Positions 8,166-17,843 of a stretch of DNA of 64,000 nucleotides are shown piece by piece. Location of the stretch: contig NZ_CP127295.1 in NCBI RefSeq assembly GCF_030285665.1, forward strand, positions 1,612,001-1,676,000. The letters are read 5' to 3'. The position numbers and the translations under genes are program-made. Position 1 is the stretch's first letter. Each line of letters begins with the position of its first letter. Source of the DNA: Amycolatopsis mongoliensis. Lineage in GTDB: Bacteria > Actinomycetota > Actinomycetes > Mycobacteriales > Pseudonocardiaceae. The notes beneath the pieces are model-generated. The model had not been told where the DNA came from and ran no database searches. It saw only the letters and a program-made list of their open reading frames with translations.

Positions 8166-9263
8166 TCAACGCTGCCACCACCAGGTTCGCCGGGACGAGT
8201 TTTCGCCGTCCACACCGGAACAGCGTTGCAGGAGATCGATCAGATGACTGTTCACCAGCTCGGGCTGTTCGAGCTGCACCATGTGGCCGGCGCCGCGGAC
8301 GCGCACCAGCTCCGCGTCGGGCAGCTCGGCCGCGATCCGCTCGGCGTGCGAGAACGGCGTGAACCGGTCCGAGTCGCCGCCGATGACCAGCACTTCCGCG
8401 TGCTTCAGCCCGGCCAGCGCGGCGTACCGGTTGTGGCTGCCGAGCGTGTCGACGAAGTTGACGAGCCCGCGGACCGGCGTCACCTCGAGCATCTCGAGCA
8501 TGAAGTCGACGAGCCTCGGTGCGACGTCGCGGCTGCCGAACGCCAGCCGGCGCACGGCCTGCCGGGTCAGCTGGCCGCCCGCGGCACGGACGAACTCCAC
8601 CAGCCCCGGCTGCCAGCCCGCGAGACCGCCGGCGGCGCGCGTCAGCGGGTTGTACTTCGAGAGCAGTGAACGCGGCAACCCGCGTGCGCCCACTTCGCCC
8701 GCCGCGGTCGCGATGAACGCGACGCCCTCGACACGCTCTTCGAACAGCTCCGGGAACTCGGCGGCCAGTTCCATGATCACCATGCCGCCCATCGAGTGCC
8801 CCATCAGCACGATGGGCCCGTCCGGCACCACGGACCGCAGCACGACGTCGAGGTCGCGCGCCAGCTGCTCGATCGTCGACGTCTCCGCGGAAGCCGCGCC
8901 GGAAAGGCCGTGGCCGCGGTGGTCGTAGTACACCTGACGCACGCGAGGCAGGCGAAGCGACGCGAGGTCGCGACGCTGGAAGTGCCAGCAGCGCCGCGAA
9001 AGCGCGAAGCCGTGTACCCCCACGACAGTCAGTACCGGTTTGCCGCCGTCCTCCGGGTCGATCTCCTCGACCGAAAGCGGCGTGCCGTCTTCGGCCGCGA
9101 CCGTGGAGGTACGGTCCGGCTTCAGCTCCCCCAGCGGCTCGTCCACGTACGGATCCTCACTGTGCCGCCGCTGCTGCGCGGCGACGATAGCGGCGGCGGC
9201 GGTCCCGGTGGCGATGGCCCCGACCCCGCCGACGATGGCCAGCAGCCGACGTGAAGGTGTCAC
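8166..9263 (-). CDS. Membrane-anchored alpha/beta hydrolase (alr operon)
   Basis: This 365-aa hydrolase has an N-terminal membrane anchor (about residues 7-28, LLAIVGGVGAIATGT onward) and a catalytic alpha/beta domain outside it. The nucleophile elbow is GHSMGG, the oxyanion region VVGVHGFALS, and the late His is in GAGHMVQLEQPE; an acid residue is likely in GGDSDRFTP. The GTG start overlaps the alr stop (GTGA). A hydrolase of this kind is regularly found between alr and tsaE in actinobacteria, but its substrate is unknown. It may act on a lipid or envelope ester. Confidence 0.85.
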   Translation of the reverse strand: MTPSRRLLAIVGGVGAIATGTAAAAIVAAQQRRHSEDPYVDEPLGELKPDRTSTVAAEDGTPLSVEEIDPEDGGKPVLTVVGVHGFALSRRCWHFQRRDLASLRLPRVRQVYYDHRGHGLSGAASAETSTIEQLARDLDVVLRSVVPDGPIVLMGHSMGGMVIMELAAEFPELFEERVEGVAFIATAAGEVGARGLPRSLLSKYNPLTRAAGGLAGWQPGLVEFVRAAGGQLTRQAVRRLAFGSRDVAPRLVDFMLEMLEVTPVRGLVNFVDTLGSHNRYAALAGLKHAEVLVIGGDSDRFTPFSHAERIAAELPDAELVRVRGAGHMVQLEQPELVNSHLIDLLQRCSGVDGENSSRRTWWWQR

Positions 9264-10375
9264 GAGCGCGCCCCCAGATACCGGCGCCGCACCCGCGGGC
9301 GGTACATCGAGGTGACGATCTCGTAGTCGATCGTGCCCAGCTTGTCGGCCCATTCCCGGGCCGTCGGCTCGCCGTGCGTCCCCGCTCCGAACAGGACGAC
9401 TTCGTCGCCGACAGCGGGTTCGTCGTCGCCGCAGTCGACGACCAGCTGGTCCATGCAGACGCGTCCGGCGACCGGCCGCCGCCGCCCGCCGAGCCAGACG
9501 TCCATCCGCCCGGACAGCGACCGCGGGACGCCGTCGGCGTACCCGGCCGGCACGAGCGCCAGGTTCGTGTCGCGCGAGGCCGTCCAGGTGTGCCCGTAGG
9601 ACACCGATTCGCCGGCTTCGATGCGCTTGACCAGCGCGACCGCGGACCGGAACGTCATGGCCGGGCGCAGGTCTTCGGCCTGCGGCACCGGGTTGAGCCC
9701 GTACATCGCGATACCGGGGCGGACGACGTCGAAGTGCAGGTCCGGCCGCGTCAACAGGGCCGCCGAGTTCGCGAGGTGCCGCATCGGGTCGAGCCCGGCG
9801 GCGCGGGCGACGTCGTAGGCCTCGGCGAACCGCTTCGCCTGGAGGTCGGTCGAGGGGTGGTCCGGCTCGTCCGCGCACGCGAGGTGGGACCAGATCGCGA
9901 CGACTTCGACCCGCGGTTCGGCGGCCGCCGCTTCGACCAGCTCGGCCCAGCGGGCGGGCGGGCAGCCGTTGCGCGAGAGCCCGGTGTCGATTTTGAGGTG
10001 CACACGCGCTCGGGTACCCGCCGGCGCGGCGGACGCGATGCGGCGTAGCTCACCCAGGGAGCTGGCCGCCAGGTCGACGCCGTCCTCGATGCCCGGCGTG
10101 AAGTCGACGTCCGGGGTGTCCAGCCAGCTGAACAGCCGGGTCGTGATCCCGGCTTCGCGCAGGGCGAGGGCCTCGCCGAGCGAGCAGGTGCCGAGCCAGC
10201 CCGCCCCGGCCTCGACCGCGGCGCGCGCCACCGGCAGCGCGCCGTGGCCGTAGGCGTCGGCCTTCACCACGGCCATCACCTGGGCGCCGGGCGCGCGGGC
10301 GCCCAGCAAGGTGAGGTTGTGGCGGATCGCGTCGAGGTCCACGTCAACCTGGGCGCGAGGGAAACTGGAGGTCAT
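9260..10375 (-). CDS. alr: Alanine racemase
   Basis: This PLP enzyme converts L-alanine to D-alanine for peptidoglycan. The 371-aa protein has the PLP lysine in MAVVKADAYGHG (K38), the substrate-binding HLKIDTGLSRNG, the second catalytic base Tyr in SVSYGHTW, and the family block GRVCMDQLVVD. The ATG at 10375 is preceded by GGAGGG, but this ribosome site and the start codon lie inside a perfect 13-bp hairpin (10359-10393), so translation may be regulated by structure. It is the first gene of the alr-hydrolase-tsaE operon. Confidence 0.96.
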   Translation of the reverse strand: MTSSFPRAQVDVDLDAIRHNLTLLGARAPGAQVMAVVKADAYGHGALPVARAAVEAGAGWLGTCSLGEALALREAGITTRLFSWLDTPDVDFTPGIEDGVDLAASSLGELRRIASAAPAGTRARVHLKIDTGLSRNGCPPARWAELVEAAAAEPRVEVVAIWSHLACADEPDHPSTDLQAKRFAEAYDVARAAGLDPMRHLANSAALLTRPDLHFDVVRPGIAMYGLNPVPQAEDLRPAMTFRSAVALVKRIEAGESVSYGHTWTASRDTNLALVPAGYADGVPRSLSGRMDVWLGGRRRPVAGRVCMDQLVVDCGDDEPAVGDEVVLFGAGTHGEPTAREWADKLGTIDYEIVTSMYRPRVRRRYLGARS

Positions 10376-10393
10376 GACGCCCTCCAGTTTCCC
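10359..10393 (-). promoter_or_regulatory. alr: Hairpin sequestering the alr ribosome binding site, start codon in loop
   Basis: The 13-base arms (10359-10371 and 10381-10393, GGGAAACTGGAGG against CCTCCAGTTTCCC) pair perfectly around a 9-nt loop. Read on the minus strand, GGAGG lies in the 5' arm, ATG lies in the loop and codons 2-6 form the 3' arm. Such a layout would mask the ribosome site and resembles RNA-thermometer or protein-gated translation switches. Function is inferred. Confidence 0.6.
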
Positions 10394-10404
10394 ATGAACC
10401 GCGG

Positions 10405-11496
<1,092 letters not shown>

Positions 11497-11499
11497 CGG

Positions 11500-12930
11500 T
11501 CAGTCCTCTCCGAGATTCCGCCGGACCCCGTGCGCCGCTTCGCGGGCTTCGAGGTGGCGCTGCTGGATCCGGTGGCCCTCGGCGCGCTGCGCCTCGGTCG
11601 GCTCGTCCAGCTCGAGCCGCGCTTTGGTGTTTTCCTGCCAGGACGGGGGTTCCGCACTGGACGTCAGGGCCCAGGCCGCCTGCCGCGCCGCCCCGATGGC
11701 GACGTACTCGGCGACTTCGGGCAGCTGCACGGGCACGCCGAACACCAGCGGCGCGACCGCGCGGACGGCGGCCGACTGCGCGCCCCCGCCGATCAGCAGC
11801 ACGCGGCGGACGTCGAGACCGTGCGCGCGCACCGCGTCGAGACCGGCGGCCAGGCCGCAGAGCATGCCTTCGACGGCGCTGCGCGCGAGGTTCTCCGGGG
11901 TCATGTTCGCCCGGGTCAGCCCGGCCAGGGAGCCGGTGGCCCCGGGCAGGTTCGGGGTGCGTTCGCCGTCGAGGTAGGGCAGGAAGGTCAGGCCGCCGGC
12001 GCCCGGCTTGCCGGCCAGGGCGAGGCGGTCGAACTCCGAGAGCGTCGCGCCGAGCATGGCGGCCGTCGCGGTGAGGACGCGGGCGGCGTTGAGCGTGCAG
12101 GCGAGCGGCAGGAACCGGCCGGTGGCGTCGGCGAACCCGGCGACCTCGCCGGACGCGTCGGCCGCGCCGTGTTCGGCGACGCCGAACACGGTGCCGCTGG
12201 TGCCGAGCGACACGACGACGTCGCCCGGCTGCAGTTCGAGCGCGAGCGCGGCGGCCATGTTGTCACCGGTGCCGGCCGAGACGAGCATGCCGTCCGGGGT
12301 GTGGCCGGCGGTGTCGGCCGGGCCGAGCACGGTCGGCAGCTCCGGCGTCCGGCCGCCGAAGGCGTGGGCCAGGACGTCGAGGCGGTAGGCGTTGTCGGAC
12401 GGCGAGAAGTAGCCGGTGCCCGACGCGTCGCCGCGGTCGGTGACCGGGGCGCCGCCGGTGAGCTTCCAGGTCAGCCAGTCGTGCGGCAGCATCACGCGGG
12501 CGACGCGGTCGGCGAGTTCGGGTTCGTGGTCGGCCAGCCAGCGCAGCTTCGTGACCGTGAAGCTGGCGACCGGGACCGAGCCGACGGACTTCGCCCAGAC
12601 CGAGGGCCCGCCGAGCTCGTCGATGAGGTCGAGCGCCGACTGCGCGGAGCGGGTGTCGTTCCACAGCAGCGCCGGACGGACGACCTCGTCGTTCTCGTCG
12701 ATGGTGACCATGCCGTGCTGCTGGCCGCCGACGCCGATGGCCTTGACGTCGTCGAGCAGGCCCTTGGTGGCTTCCTGGAAGGCGTCCCACCAGGCAGTGG
12801 GGTCGACCTCGGTGCCCTCGGGATGCGGTGCGCGGCCGGTGCGGACGATCTCACCGGTGCGCGCGTCGCACACGACGACCTTGGTCGACTGGGTGGACGA
12901 GTCGATGCCGGCGACCAGCTCAGCTGTCAT
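11500..12930 (-). CDS. xylB: Xylulokinase
   Basis: This FGGY-family kinase phosphorylates D-xylulose to xylulose 5-phosphate, feeding the pentose phosphate pathway. The 476-aa protein begins [15 protein letters not shown] (phosphate loop), has the substrate motif GGQQHGMV, then [21 protein letters not shown], and the C-terminal ATP-binding [14 protein letters not shown]. Its start overlaps the end of the DeoR-type regulator by 11 bases, and msiK follows three bases after its stop, so the three genes form one operon. No xylose isomerase gene is in the window. Confidence 0.93.
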   Translation of the reverse strand: MTAELVAGIDSSTQSTKVVVCDARTGEIVRTGRAPHPEGTEVDPTAWWDAFQEATKGLLDDVKAIGVGGQQHGMVTIDENDEVVRPALLWNDTRSAQSALDLIDELGGPSVWAKSVGSVPVASFTVTKLRWLADHEPELADRVARVMLPHDWLTWKLTGGAPVTDRGDASGTGYFSPSDNAYRLDVLAHAFGGRTPELPTVLGPADTAGHTPDGMLVSAGTGDNMAAALALELQPGDVVVSLGTSGTVFGVAEHGAADASGEVAGFADATGRFLPLACTLNAARVLTATAAMLGATLSEFDRLALAGKPGAGGLTFLPYLDGERTPNLPGATGSLAGLTRANMTPENLARSAVEGMLCGLAAGLDAVRAHGLDVRRVLLIGGGAQSAAVRAVAPLVFGVPVQLPEVAEYVAIGAARQAAWALTSSAEPPSWQENTKARLELDEPTEAQRAEGHRIQQRHLEAREAAHGVRRNLGED

Positions 12931-13753
12931 AGGGCTGCCCCTCTGCGACGTGTTCGACGATCTCGATCGTGGTGCCTGCGTTGAGTGCGGCCTCGATCTC
13001 CTCGGTGGGCGTGGCCTGGCCGGTGATCAGCAGGTCGTAGTCGCCGACCTCGCCGTGCGCGTAGGTGGCGGTCCGGCCGAACTTCGAGTGGTCGACGACG
13101 AGGACGGCGTGGTTCGCGACCTTGAGGGCCGCCTTCTTGAGCTCGGCGTAGTCGCGGTCGGGGTGGAAGAGCCGCCCGACGGCGACGGCGGTGACCGACA
13201 CGAACGAGATGTCGGCACGGATCGTGTCGAGCAGGTTCAGGACTTCCGGGCCCGCGCAGGAGTCGTACTCGGGCGAGTAGCGGCCGCCCGCCAGGACGAC
13301 GTCGGTTTTCGCGCCGAGCAGGCGGGCGGCGTGCAGCGAGTTGGTGACGACGGTGAGGGCGTCGATCTCGGCCAGGCGCTTGACCAGCGGGAGGAGGGTC
13401 GTGGAGTCGTCGACGAAGACGGTCTGGCCGGGCTGGACGTGCCGCGCGGCGGCGTCGCCGAGGGCGTCCTTCTCGTCGTGGTGGAGGGTGTCGCGGAAGC
13501 GGGCGGCGGTCTCGATGGTGAGGGCCGGGTAGGCCTCGACCTTGCCGCGGAGCTTGCGCAGGAGGCGGCGCTCGGCGAGGTCGTCGAGGTCGCGGTGCAT
13601 GGTCATGAGGCTGACCCGGAACCTCGTCGTCAGGTCGTCGATGCGGACTTCGCCCTGCTCGATGACGTGGTCGAGGATGTCCTGCCGCCGCTGTTCGACG
13701 ACGGCATCGGACGGCCGGGTCTTCCGGTCTCCGGATGCTGTGCCGCCGCTCAC
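12920..13753 (-). CDS. DeoR-family transcriptional regulator of the xylB operon
   Basis: This 277-aa repressor-type protein has an N-terminal winged helix-turn-helix (about residues 18-72, [20 protein letters not shown]) and a C-terminal DeoR sugar-phosphate sensor domain with the motifs [19 protein letters not shown] and VVDHSKFGR. Genes of this family commonly control the sugar-kinase operon they precede, with a phosphorylated sugar as effector. The GTG at 13753 lacks a strong ribosome site. The gene is followed without a gap by xylB. An inverted repeat upstream is a candidate operator. Confidence 0.88.
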   Translation of the reverse strand: MSGGTASGDRKTRPSDAVVEQRRQDILDHVIEQGEVRIDDLTTRFRVSLMTMHRDLDDLAERRLLRKLRGKVEAYPALTIETAARFRDTLHHDEKDALGDAAARHVQPGQTVFVDDSTTLLPLVKRLAEIDALTVVTNSLHAARLLGAKTDVVLAGGRYSPEYDSCAGPEVLNLLDTIRADISFVSVTAVAVGRLFHPDRDYAELKKAALKVANHAVLVVDHSKFGRTATYAHGEVGDYDLLITGQATPTEEIEAALNAGTTIEIVEHVAEGQPYDS

Positions 13754-13781
13754 CCGGCATTCTTACCAGATTTATCGCCCA

Positions 13782-13806
13782 GAGTTAACAGAGAACTCGA
13801 TAACTC
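13782..13806 (-). promoter_or_regulatory. Candidate DeoR operator
   Basis: The inverted repeat GAGTTA (13782-13787) and TAACTC (13801-13806) lies 29 bp upstream of the deoR-xylB-msiK start, in a relatively AT-rich patch. Position and symmetry fit an autoregulatory operator; binding is not shown. Confidence 0.4.
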
Positions 13807-13830
13807 TTCCCGCCCCCGCCCGCCCAAGCC

Positions 13831-13895
13831 GTCACTTTCCCCGAGAAAGTGTTCCGGAGAGGTCGCCTCCGGAACACTTTCTCGGGGAAAGTGAC
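13831..13895 (-). terminator. Perfect 29-bp hairpin after nnr
   Basis: The arms at 13831-13859 and 13867-13895 are complementary over all 29 bases around a 7-nt loop. It lies eight bases beyond the nnr stop codon and upstream of the deoR promoter region. There is no U-tract. It is probably the transcript end of the glmS-nnr unit. Confidence 0.75.
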
Positions 13896-13903
13896 GCTTC
13901 TGG

Positions 13904-15349
13904 TCAGGGCGTGAGGGAGCGGATCGCGCGGATTGCCTCCGGGATCGCGTGGACCAGGCCTGAGGCCGACGTCGGGGCGTTCTGGGCCGCGATCGCCCCC
14001 GCCAGCGAGTGCACGTGGGCCGCCGCCGCGGCCGCCAGCCAGGGGTCCAGGCCCGCTGCGAGGAGAGAGCCGACCAGGCCGGACAGGACGTCGCCCGACC
14101 CCGCCGTCGCCAGCCAGGCTCCCCGGGGCGTGTTCACCGCGACCCGGCCGTCCGGGGCCGCGATCACCGTGACGTGCCCCTTCAGCAGCACCACCGCGTC
14201 GTACTTCTTCGCCGCTTCGCGCGCCGCCGTCACGCGGTCCGCGCCCGGCTTCCGGCCCATCAGCCGCTCGTACTCCCCCGCGTGCGGGGTCAGCACCAGC
14301 GGTGTGTCCGGGTCACGCGCGTCCAGGACCTCCGGGGACTTCGCGATGATCGTCGTCGCGTCGGCGTCCGCGCACACCGGGACGCCCTGGCCCAGCACGT
14401 GGCGCAGCACGTCACGCCCGTCGGAACCCGTGCCGATGCCCGGGCCGACCGCCCACGCCTGGACGCGGCCCGCGTCCGCGACCGTGCCCGTCGCGATGAT
14501 CTCCGGCCACTGCGACCGGACGACGTCGGCCGCGTGACCCGCGTAGCGCACCATGCCGGCCGTCGCGCGGACCGCCGAGCCGGCCGCCAGCACCGCCGCG
14601 CCCGGGTACGTCGCCGAGCCCGCCGCGATCCCGACCACGCCTTGGCTGTACTTGTCGTCCTCCGGCCCGGGCACCGGCCAGGCCGCCGCGACGTCCACGA
14701 TGTCGAGCCGCCGCAGCGACGGCTCCCCCAGCTCGGGCCCCAGCCCGATGTCGACCAGCACGACCTCGCCGCACCACGACGGCGCGAGCGCGTGCACCGG
14801 CTTGAGCCCGCCGAACGTGACCGTGCGAGCCGCCTTCACCGCGGGGCCGTCGACCGCGCCCGTGTCCGGGTCGACGCCGCTGGGCAGGTCGACCGCCACG
14901 ATCGGCGCCTCGACCAGCTCGACGAGCCGCGCGGCGTCCGGCCGCAAGGACCCGCTGGCGGAGATGCCGACGATCCCGTCGACCACGACATCGGCCCGTT
15001 CGATCCACTGTGGACCGTCCGCGGCGGGCACCGCCCGGCCACCGGCCCGGCGCAGCGCCGCGAGTCCCTTGGCGTGCGCCCTCTCGGGCTTCAGCAGGAT
15101 CGCCGTCACGGCGACACCGCGACGGCGCAGGAACGCCCCGGCCCACAGCGCGTCACCGCCGTTGTCACCGGAGCCTACGAGCAGCACCGCCCGGCGGCCG
15201 GACACGCCACCGGTGTGGTCTTCGAGGAAGTCCGCGAGCTGCACCGAGAGCCCGAACGACGCCCGCCGCATCAGCTCGCCCTCGGGCGTGACGGCGAACA
15301 GCCGCCCCTCCGCCTCGCGAATCCGTTCCGTGGTCCAGATTCCCTGCAC
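13904..15349 (-). CDS. nnr: Bifunctional NAD(P)H-hydrate repair enzyme
   Basis: This 481-aa fusion repairs damaged NAD(P)H. The N-terminal YjeF epimerase domain (about 1-215) shows LVGSGDNGGDALWAG, VDGIVGISASG and VDLPSGVDPDTG. The C-terminal ADP-dependent dehydratase domain (about 225-475) shows AVGPGIG, LTPHAGEYERLMG, VLLKGHVTVI and the catalytic block TAGSGDVLSGLVGS. The GTG start has GGGAGG upstream. It starts 17 bases after the glmS stop, so it is probably co-transcribed with glmS, and it ends at a 29-bp hairpin. Confidence 0.94.
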   Translation of the reverse strand: MQGIWTTERIREAEGRLFAVTPEGELMRRASFGLSVQLADFLEDHTGGVSGRRAVLLVGSGDNGGDALWAGAFLRRRGVAVTAILLKPERAHAKGLAALRRAGGRAVPAADGPQWIERADVVVDGIVGISASGSLRPDAARLVELVEAPIVAVDLPSGVDPDTGAVDGPAVKAARTVTFGGLKPVHALAPSWCGEVVLVDIGLGPELGEPSLRRLDIVDVAAAWPVPGPEDDKYSQGVVGIAAGSATYPGAAVLAAGSAVRATAGMVRYAGHAADVVRSQWPEIIATGTVADAGRVQAWAVGPGIGTGSDGRDVLRHVLGQGVPVCADADATTIIAKSPEVLDARDPDTPLVLTPHAGEYERLMGRKPGADRVTAAREAAKKYDAVVLLKGHVTVIAAPDGRVAVNTPRGAWLATAGSGDVLSGLVGSLLAAGLDPWLAAAAAAHVHSLAGAIAAQNAPTSASGLVHAIPEAIRAIRSLTP

Positions 15350-15366
15350 GGCGGGGCCTCCCGCAA

Positions 15367-17229
15367 CTATTCGACGGTGACGGACTTCGCCAGGTTACGC
15401 GGCTTGTCGACGTCGTACCCGCGAGTGCGGGCGATCTCCGCGGCCAGCACCTGCAGCGGCACCGTGGACACCAGCGGCTGCAGCAGCGTCGGCACCGCGG
15501 GGACCTCGATGAGCTCGTCCGCGAACGGCCGGACCGTCTCGTCGCCCTCTTCGGCGATCACGATCGTGCGAGCGCCGCGGGCCTGGATCTCGCTGATGTT
15601 CGACACCAGCTTCGAGTGCAGCACCGCGCGGCCCTTGGGCGACGGCATCACGACGACGACCGGCAGGCCCTCTTCGATCAGCGCGATCGGGCCGTGCTTG
15701 AGCTCGCCGGCCGCGAAGCCCTCGGCGTGCATGTACGCGAGTTCCTTGAGCTTCAGCGCGCCCTCGAGCGCGACCGGGAACCCGACGTGGCGGCCGAGGA
15801 ACAGCACCGCGCGCGAGTCGGCGATGCGCCGGCCCAGGTCACGCGTCTGCTCCACAGTGGACAGTACCTTCTGGACGGCCGCGGGCATGGCCTCCAGCTC
15901 GGCGAACTCGCGCGCGACCTCGTCCGGGTACTTGGTGCCGCGCGCCTGCGCCAGAGCCAGGCCGACCAGGTAGTTGGCCGCGATCTGGGCGAGGAACGCC
16001 TTGGTCGACGCGACGCCGATCTCGGGCCCGGCGTGGGTGTAGAGGACGGCGTCGGACTCGCGCGGGATCTGCGCGCCGTTGGTGTTGCAGACGGCCAGGA
16101 CGCGCGCCTTCTGCTCGCGGGCGTGGCGGACGGCTTCGAGCGTGTCCGCCGTCTCGCCGGACTGCGAGACGGCGACGACCAGCGTCGCGCGGTCGAGCAC
16201 CGGGTCGCGGTAGCGGAACTCGCTGGCCAGCTCGACCTCGACCGGCAGCCGCGTCCAGTGCTCGATGGCGTACTTGGCGACCAGGCCGGAGTGGTAGGCC
16301 GAACCGCAGGCGACGACGAAGACCTTGTCGACGTCGCGCAGGTCCTGGTCGGAGATGCGCTGCTCGTCGAGGATGATCCGGCCGCCGTCGAAGTGCCCGC
16401 GCAGGGTGTTCGCGAGCGCCTCGGGCTGCTCCTCGATCTCCTTGAGCATGAAGTACTCGTGGCCGCCCTTCTCGGCGGCGCTCAGGTCCCAGTCGACGGT
16501 GAACGGCTTCGCCTGGGCGGCGTCGCCGTGGAAGTCGGTGACCTCGTAGCCCTCGCGGGTGATGACGACGAGCTGGTCCTGCCCGAGCTCGACGGCCTCG
16601 CGGGTGTGCTCGATGAACGCGGCGACGTCGGAAGCGACGAAGTGCTCACCCTCCCCGACCCCGACGACCAGCGGCGACGACCGGCGCGCCGCGACGATGG
16701 TGTCCGGCTGGTCGGCATGGGTCACGACCAGGGTAAAGGCGCCTTCGAGGCGGCGGCAGACGGCGGCGACGCTGGCCGCGAGGTCGCCCTTGGTGTCGCC
16801 TTCGGTGTAGGCGCGGGCGACCAGGTGCGCGGCGGTCTCGCTGTCGGTGTCGCTGGCCATCTCGATGCCGTCGGCCTCGAGCTCGGCGCGGAGGGCGGCG
16901 AAGTTCTCGATGATGCCGTTGTGCACGACGGCGACGCGCTGGGAGGCATCGCGGTGCGGGTGCGAGTTGCGGTCGACGGGCGCGCCGTGGGTGGCCCAGC
17001 GGGTGTGGCCCATGCCGGCGGTGCCGCCGAAGCTGTCGCGGCCGACCTTGTCGAGCTCGGCTTCCAGATTGGCGAGCCGGCCCGCCTTGCGCTCGACGGT
17101 CAGTGCTCCGGCACCGTCGAGGACCGCGACCCCGGCCGAGTCGTACCCGCGGTACTCCATCCGCCGGAGCCCGCCGAGGACGACGTCCAGAGCCGGGCGG
17201 TGCCCGACATATCCCACGATTCCACACAC
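15367..17229 (-). CDS. glmS: Glutamine-fructose-6-phosphate aminotransferase (isomerising)
   Basis: GlmS makes glucosamine 6-phosphate from fructose 6-phosphate and glutamine, the first step to UDP-GlcNAc. The start was set at the GTG at 17229 so that the initiator Met is followed directly by the catalytic cysteine (CGIVGYVG), which must become residue 1; a GTG six bases upstream would bury it. The 620-aa enzyme has the glutaminase motifs GYDSAG, HTRWATHG and HNGIIEN, and two SIS domains with CGSAYHSG, SQSGETADT and the C-terminal AKSVTVE. GlmM, the next pathway enzyme, is also in this window. Confidence 0.96.
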   Translation of the reverse strand: MCGIVGYVGHRPALDVVLGGLRRMEYRGYDSAGVAVLDGAGALTVERKAGRLANLEAELDKVGRDSFGGTAGMGHTRWATHGAPVDRNSHPHRDASQRVAVVHNGIIENFAALRAELEADGIEMASDTDSETAAHLVARAYTEGDTKGDLAASVAAVCRRLEGAFTLVVTHADQPDTIVAARRSSPLVVGVGEGEHFVASDVAAFIEHTREAVELGQDQLVVITREGYEVTDFHGDAAQAKPFTVDWDLSAAEKGGHEYFMLKEIEEQPEALANTLRGHFDGGRIILDEQRISDQDLRDVDKVFVVACGSAYHSGLVAKYAIEHWTRLPVEVELASEFRYRDPVLDRATLVVAVSQSGETADTLEAVRHAREQKARVLAVCNTNGAQIPRESDAVLYTHAGPEIGVASTKAFLAQIAANYLVGLALAQARGTKYPDEVAREFAELEAMPAAVQKVLSTVEQTRDLGRRIADSRAVLFLGRHVGFPVALEGALKLKELAYMHAEGFAAGELKHGPIALIEEGLPVVVVMPSPKGRAVLHSKLVSNISEIQARGARTIVIAEEGDETVRPFADELIEVPAVPTLLQPLVSTVPLQVLAAEIARTRGYDVDKPRNLAKSVTVE

Positions 17230-17294
17230 GCGCACCAGCCTAACGAGGGACGTTCAGCGGGTTGACGGGGTCCGGAAACCGGCTTTGACCTGCG

Positions 17295-17323
17295 TGAATA
17301 TAGGGGTTGGTGGTCCGGACCAA
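17295..17323 (-). promoter_or_regulatory. Candidate glmS promoter
   Basis: On the minus strand TTGGTC (17323-17318) and TATTCA (17300-17295) are separated by exactly 17 bases, a plausible housekeeping-sigma promoter about 65 bp upstream of the glmS start. The -35 overlaps the 12-bp palindrome TGGTCCGGACCA (17311-17322), a possible operator. Confidence 0.4.
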
Positions 17324-17385
17324 TACGGCTTTGGGGCGCACGTGGGTGAGGGCGCGGGTTCACCCGGGAGGGCCCGGCAACCGGG

Positions 17386-17636
17386 CGCCCCAAAGTGGCG
17401 TTGGGTGCGCTGGACGCACCCAATGTGGCGTTCGGTGCATCCGGGCTCGCGCTGTCGCCAACCTGCCAGCACCCCAATGTGGCGTTCGGTGCGCCCCACG
17501 CACCCAATGTGGCGTTCGGTGCGTTCAGGCGCGCGCTGTTGCCAACCTGCCAGCACCCCAAGGCGGCCTTGGTTGCGTCCAACGCACCCAAGGCGGCCTT
17601 CGGTGCGTTCAGCGCACCGAAGGCCGCATTGGGGCG
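17386..17636. repeat. Array of about seven degenerate 24-25-bp repeats between glmS and a hydrolase gene
   Basis: The 614-bp region 17230-17843 has no convincing gene. Its centre holds about seven units of the form CGCACCCAATGTGGCGTT plus CGGTGCG, at about 17386, 17415, 17470, 17499, 17554, 17583 and 17613. Each unit begins CGCACC and ends GGTGCG, so it can fold on itself. Two unit pairs are separated by near-identical 30-bp spacers ending GCCAACCTGCCAG (17440-17469 and 17524-17553), giving a higher-order period of about 84 bp. The last unit is inverted. The rest of the gap (17640-17843) holds nothing recognisable. Confidence 0.85.
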
Positions 17637-17843
17637 CACGGGCGGTCGCAGCGCGCCCGAGCCACTCACCCGACCATGGGCAGCGGCGCGCGGGCGGTGA
17701 GCGCGGGCCGGGCTCGATCACCGCGGGCCGGGCCGCGGGACGGGCGGACCGCCTCGCCGCGGAACGGCTCCGGCTCACCCGGCCCCGCGGCGCGCCGGGC
17801 GGCGGGCGCGCCTCCGTACCGTCCGCACAGTAGGGTTCCGGCC

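Noticed and set aside
12927..13760. An alternative 277-codon frame on the same strand as the DeoR regulator
   Set aside because: It is Arg/Pro-rich and matches nothing, while the overlapping frame is a full DeoR-family protein.
17100..17330. glmS ribozyme upstream of glmS
   Set aside because: The predicted leader is about 60 nt and shows no ribozyme core; the element is mainly found in Firmicutes.
17386..17636. CRISPR array
   Set aside because: Units are degenerate, two spacers are nearly identical to each other, other units are adjacent, and no cas genes are near.
17395..17700. A 101-codon frame encoding repeated APNVAFGA-type peptides
   Set aside because: It is the translation of the intergenic repeat array; both strands give similar repeats and no ribosome site is seen.
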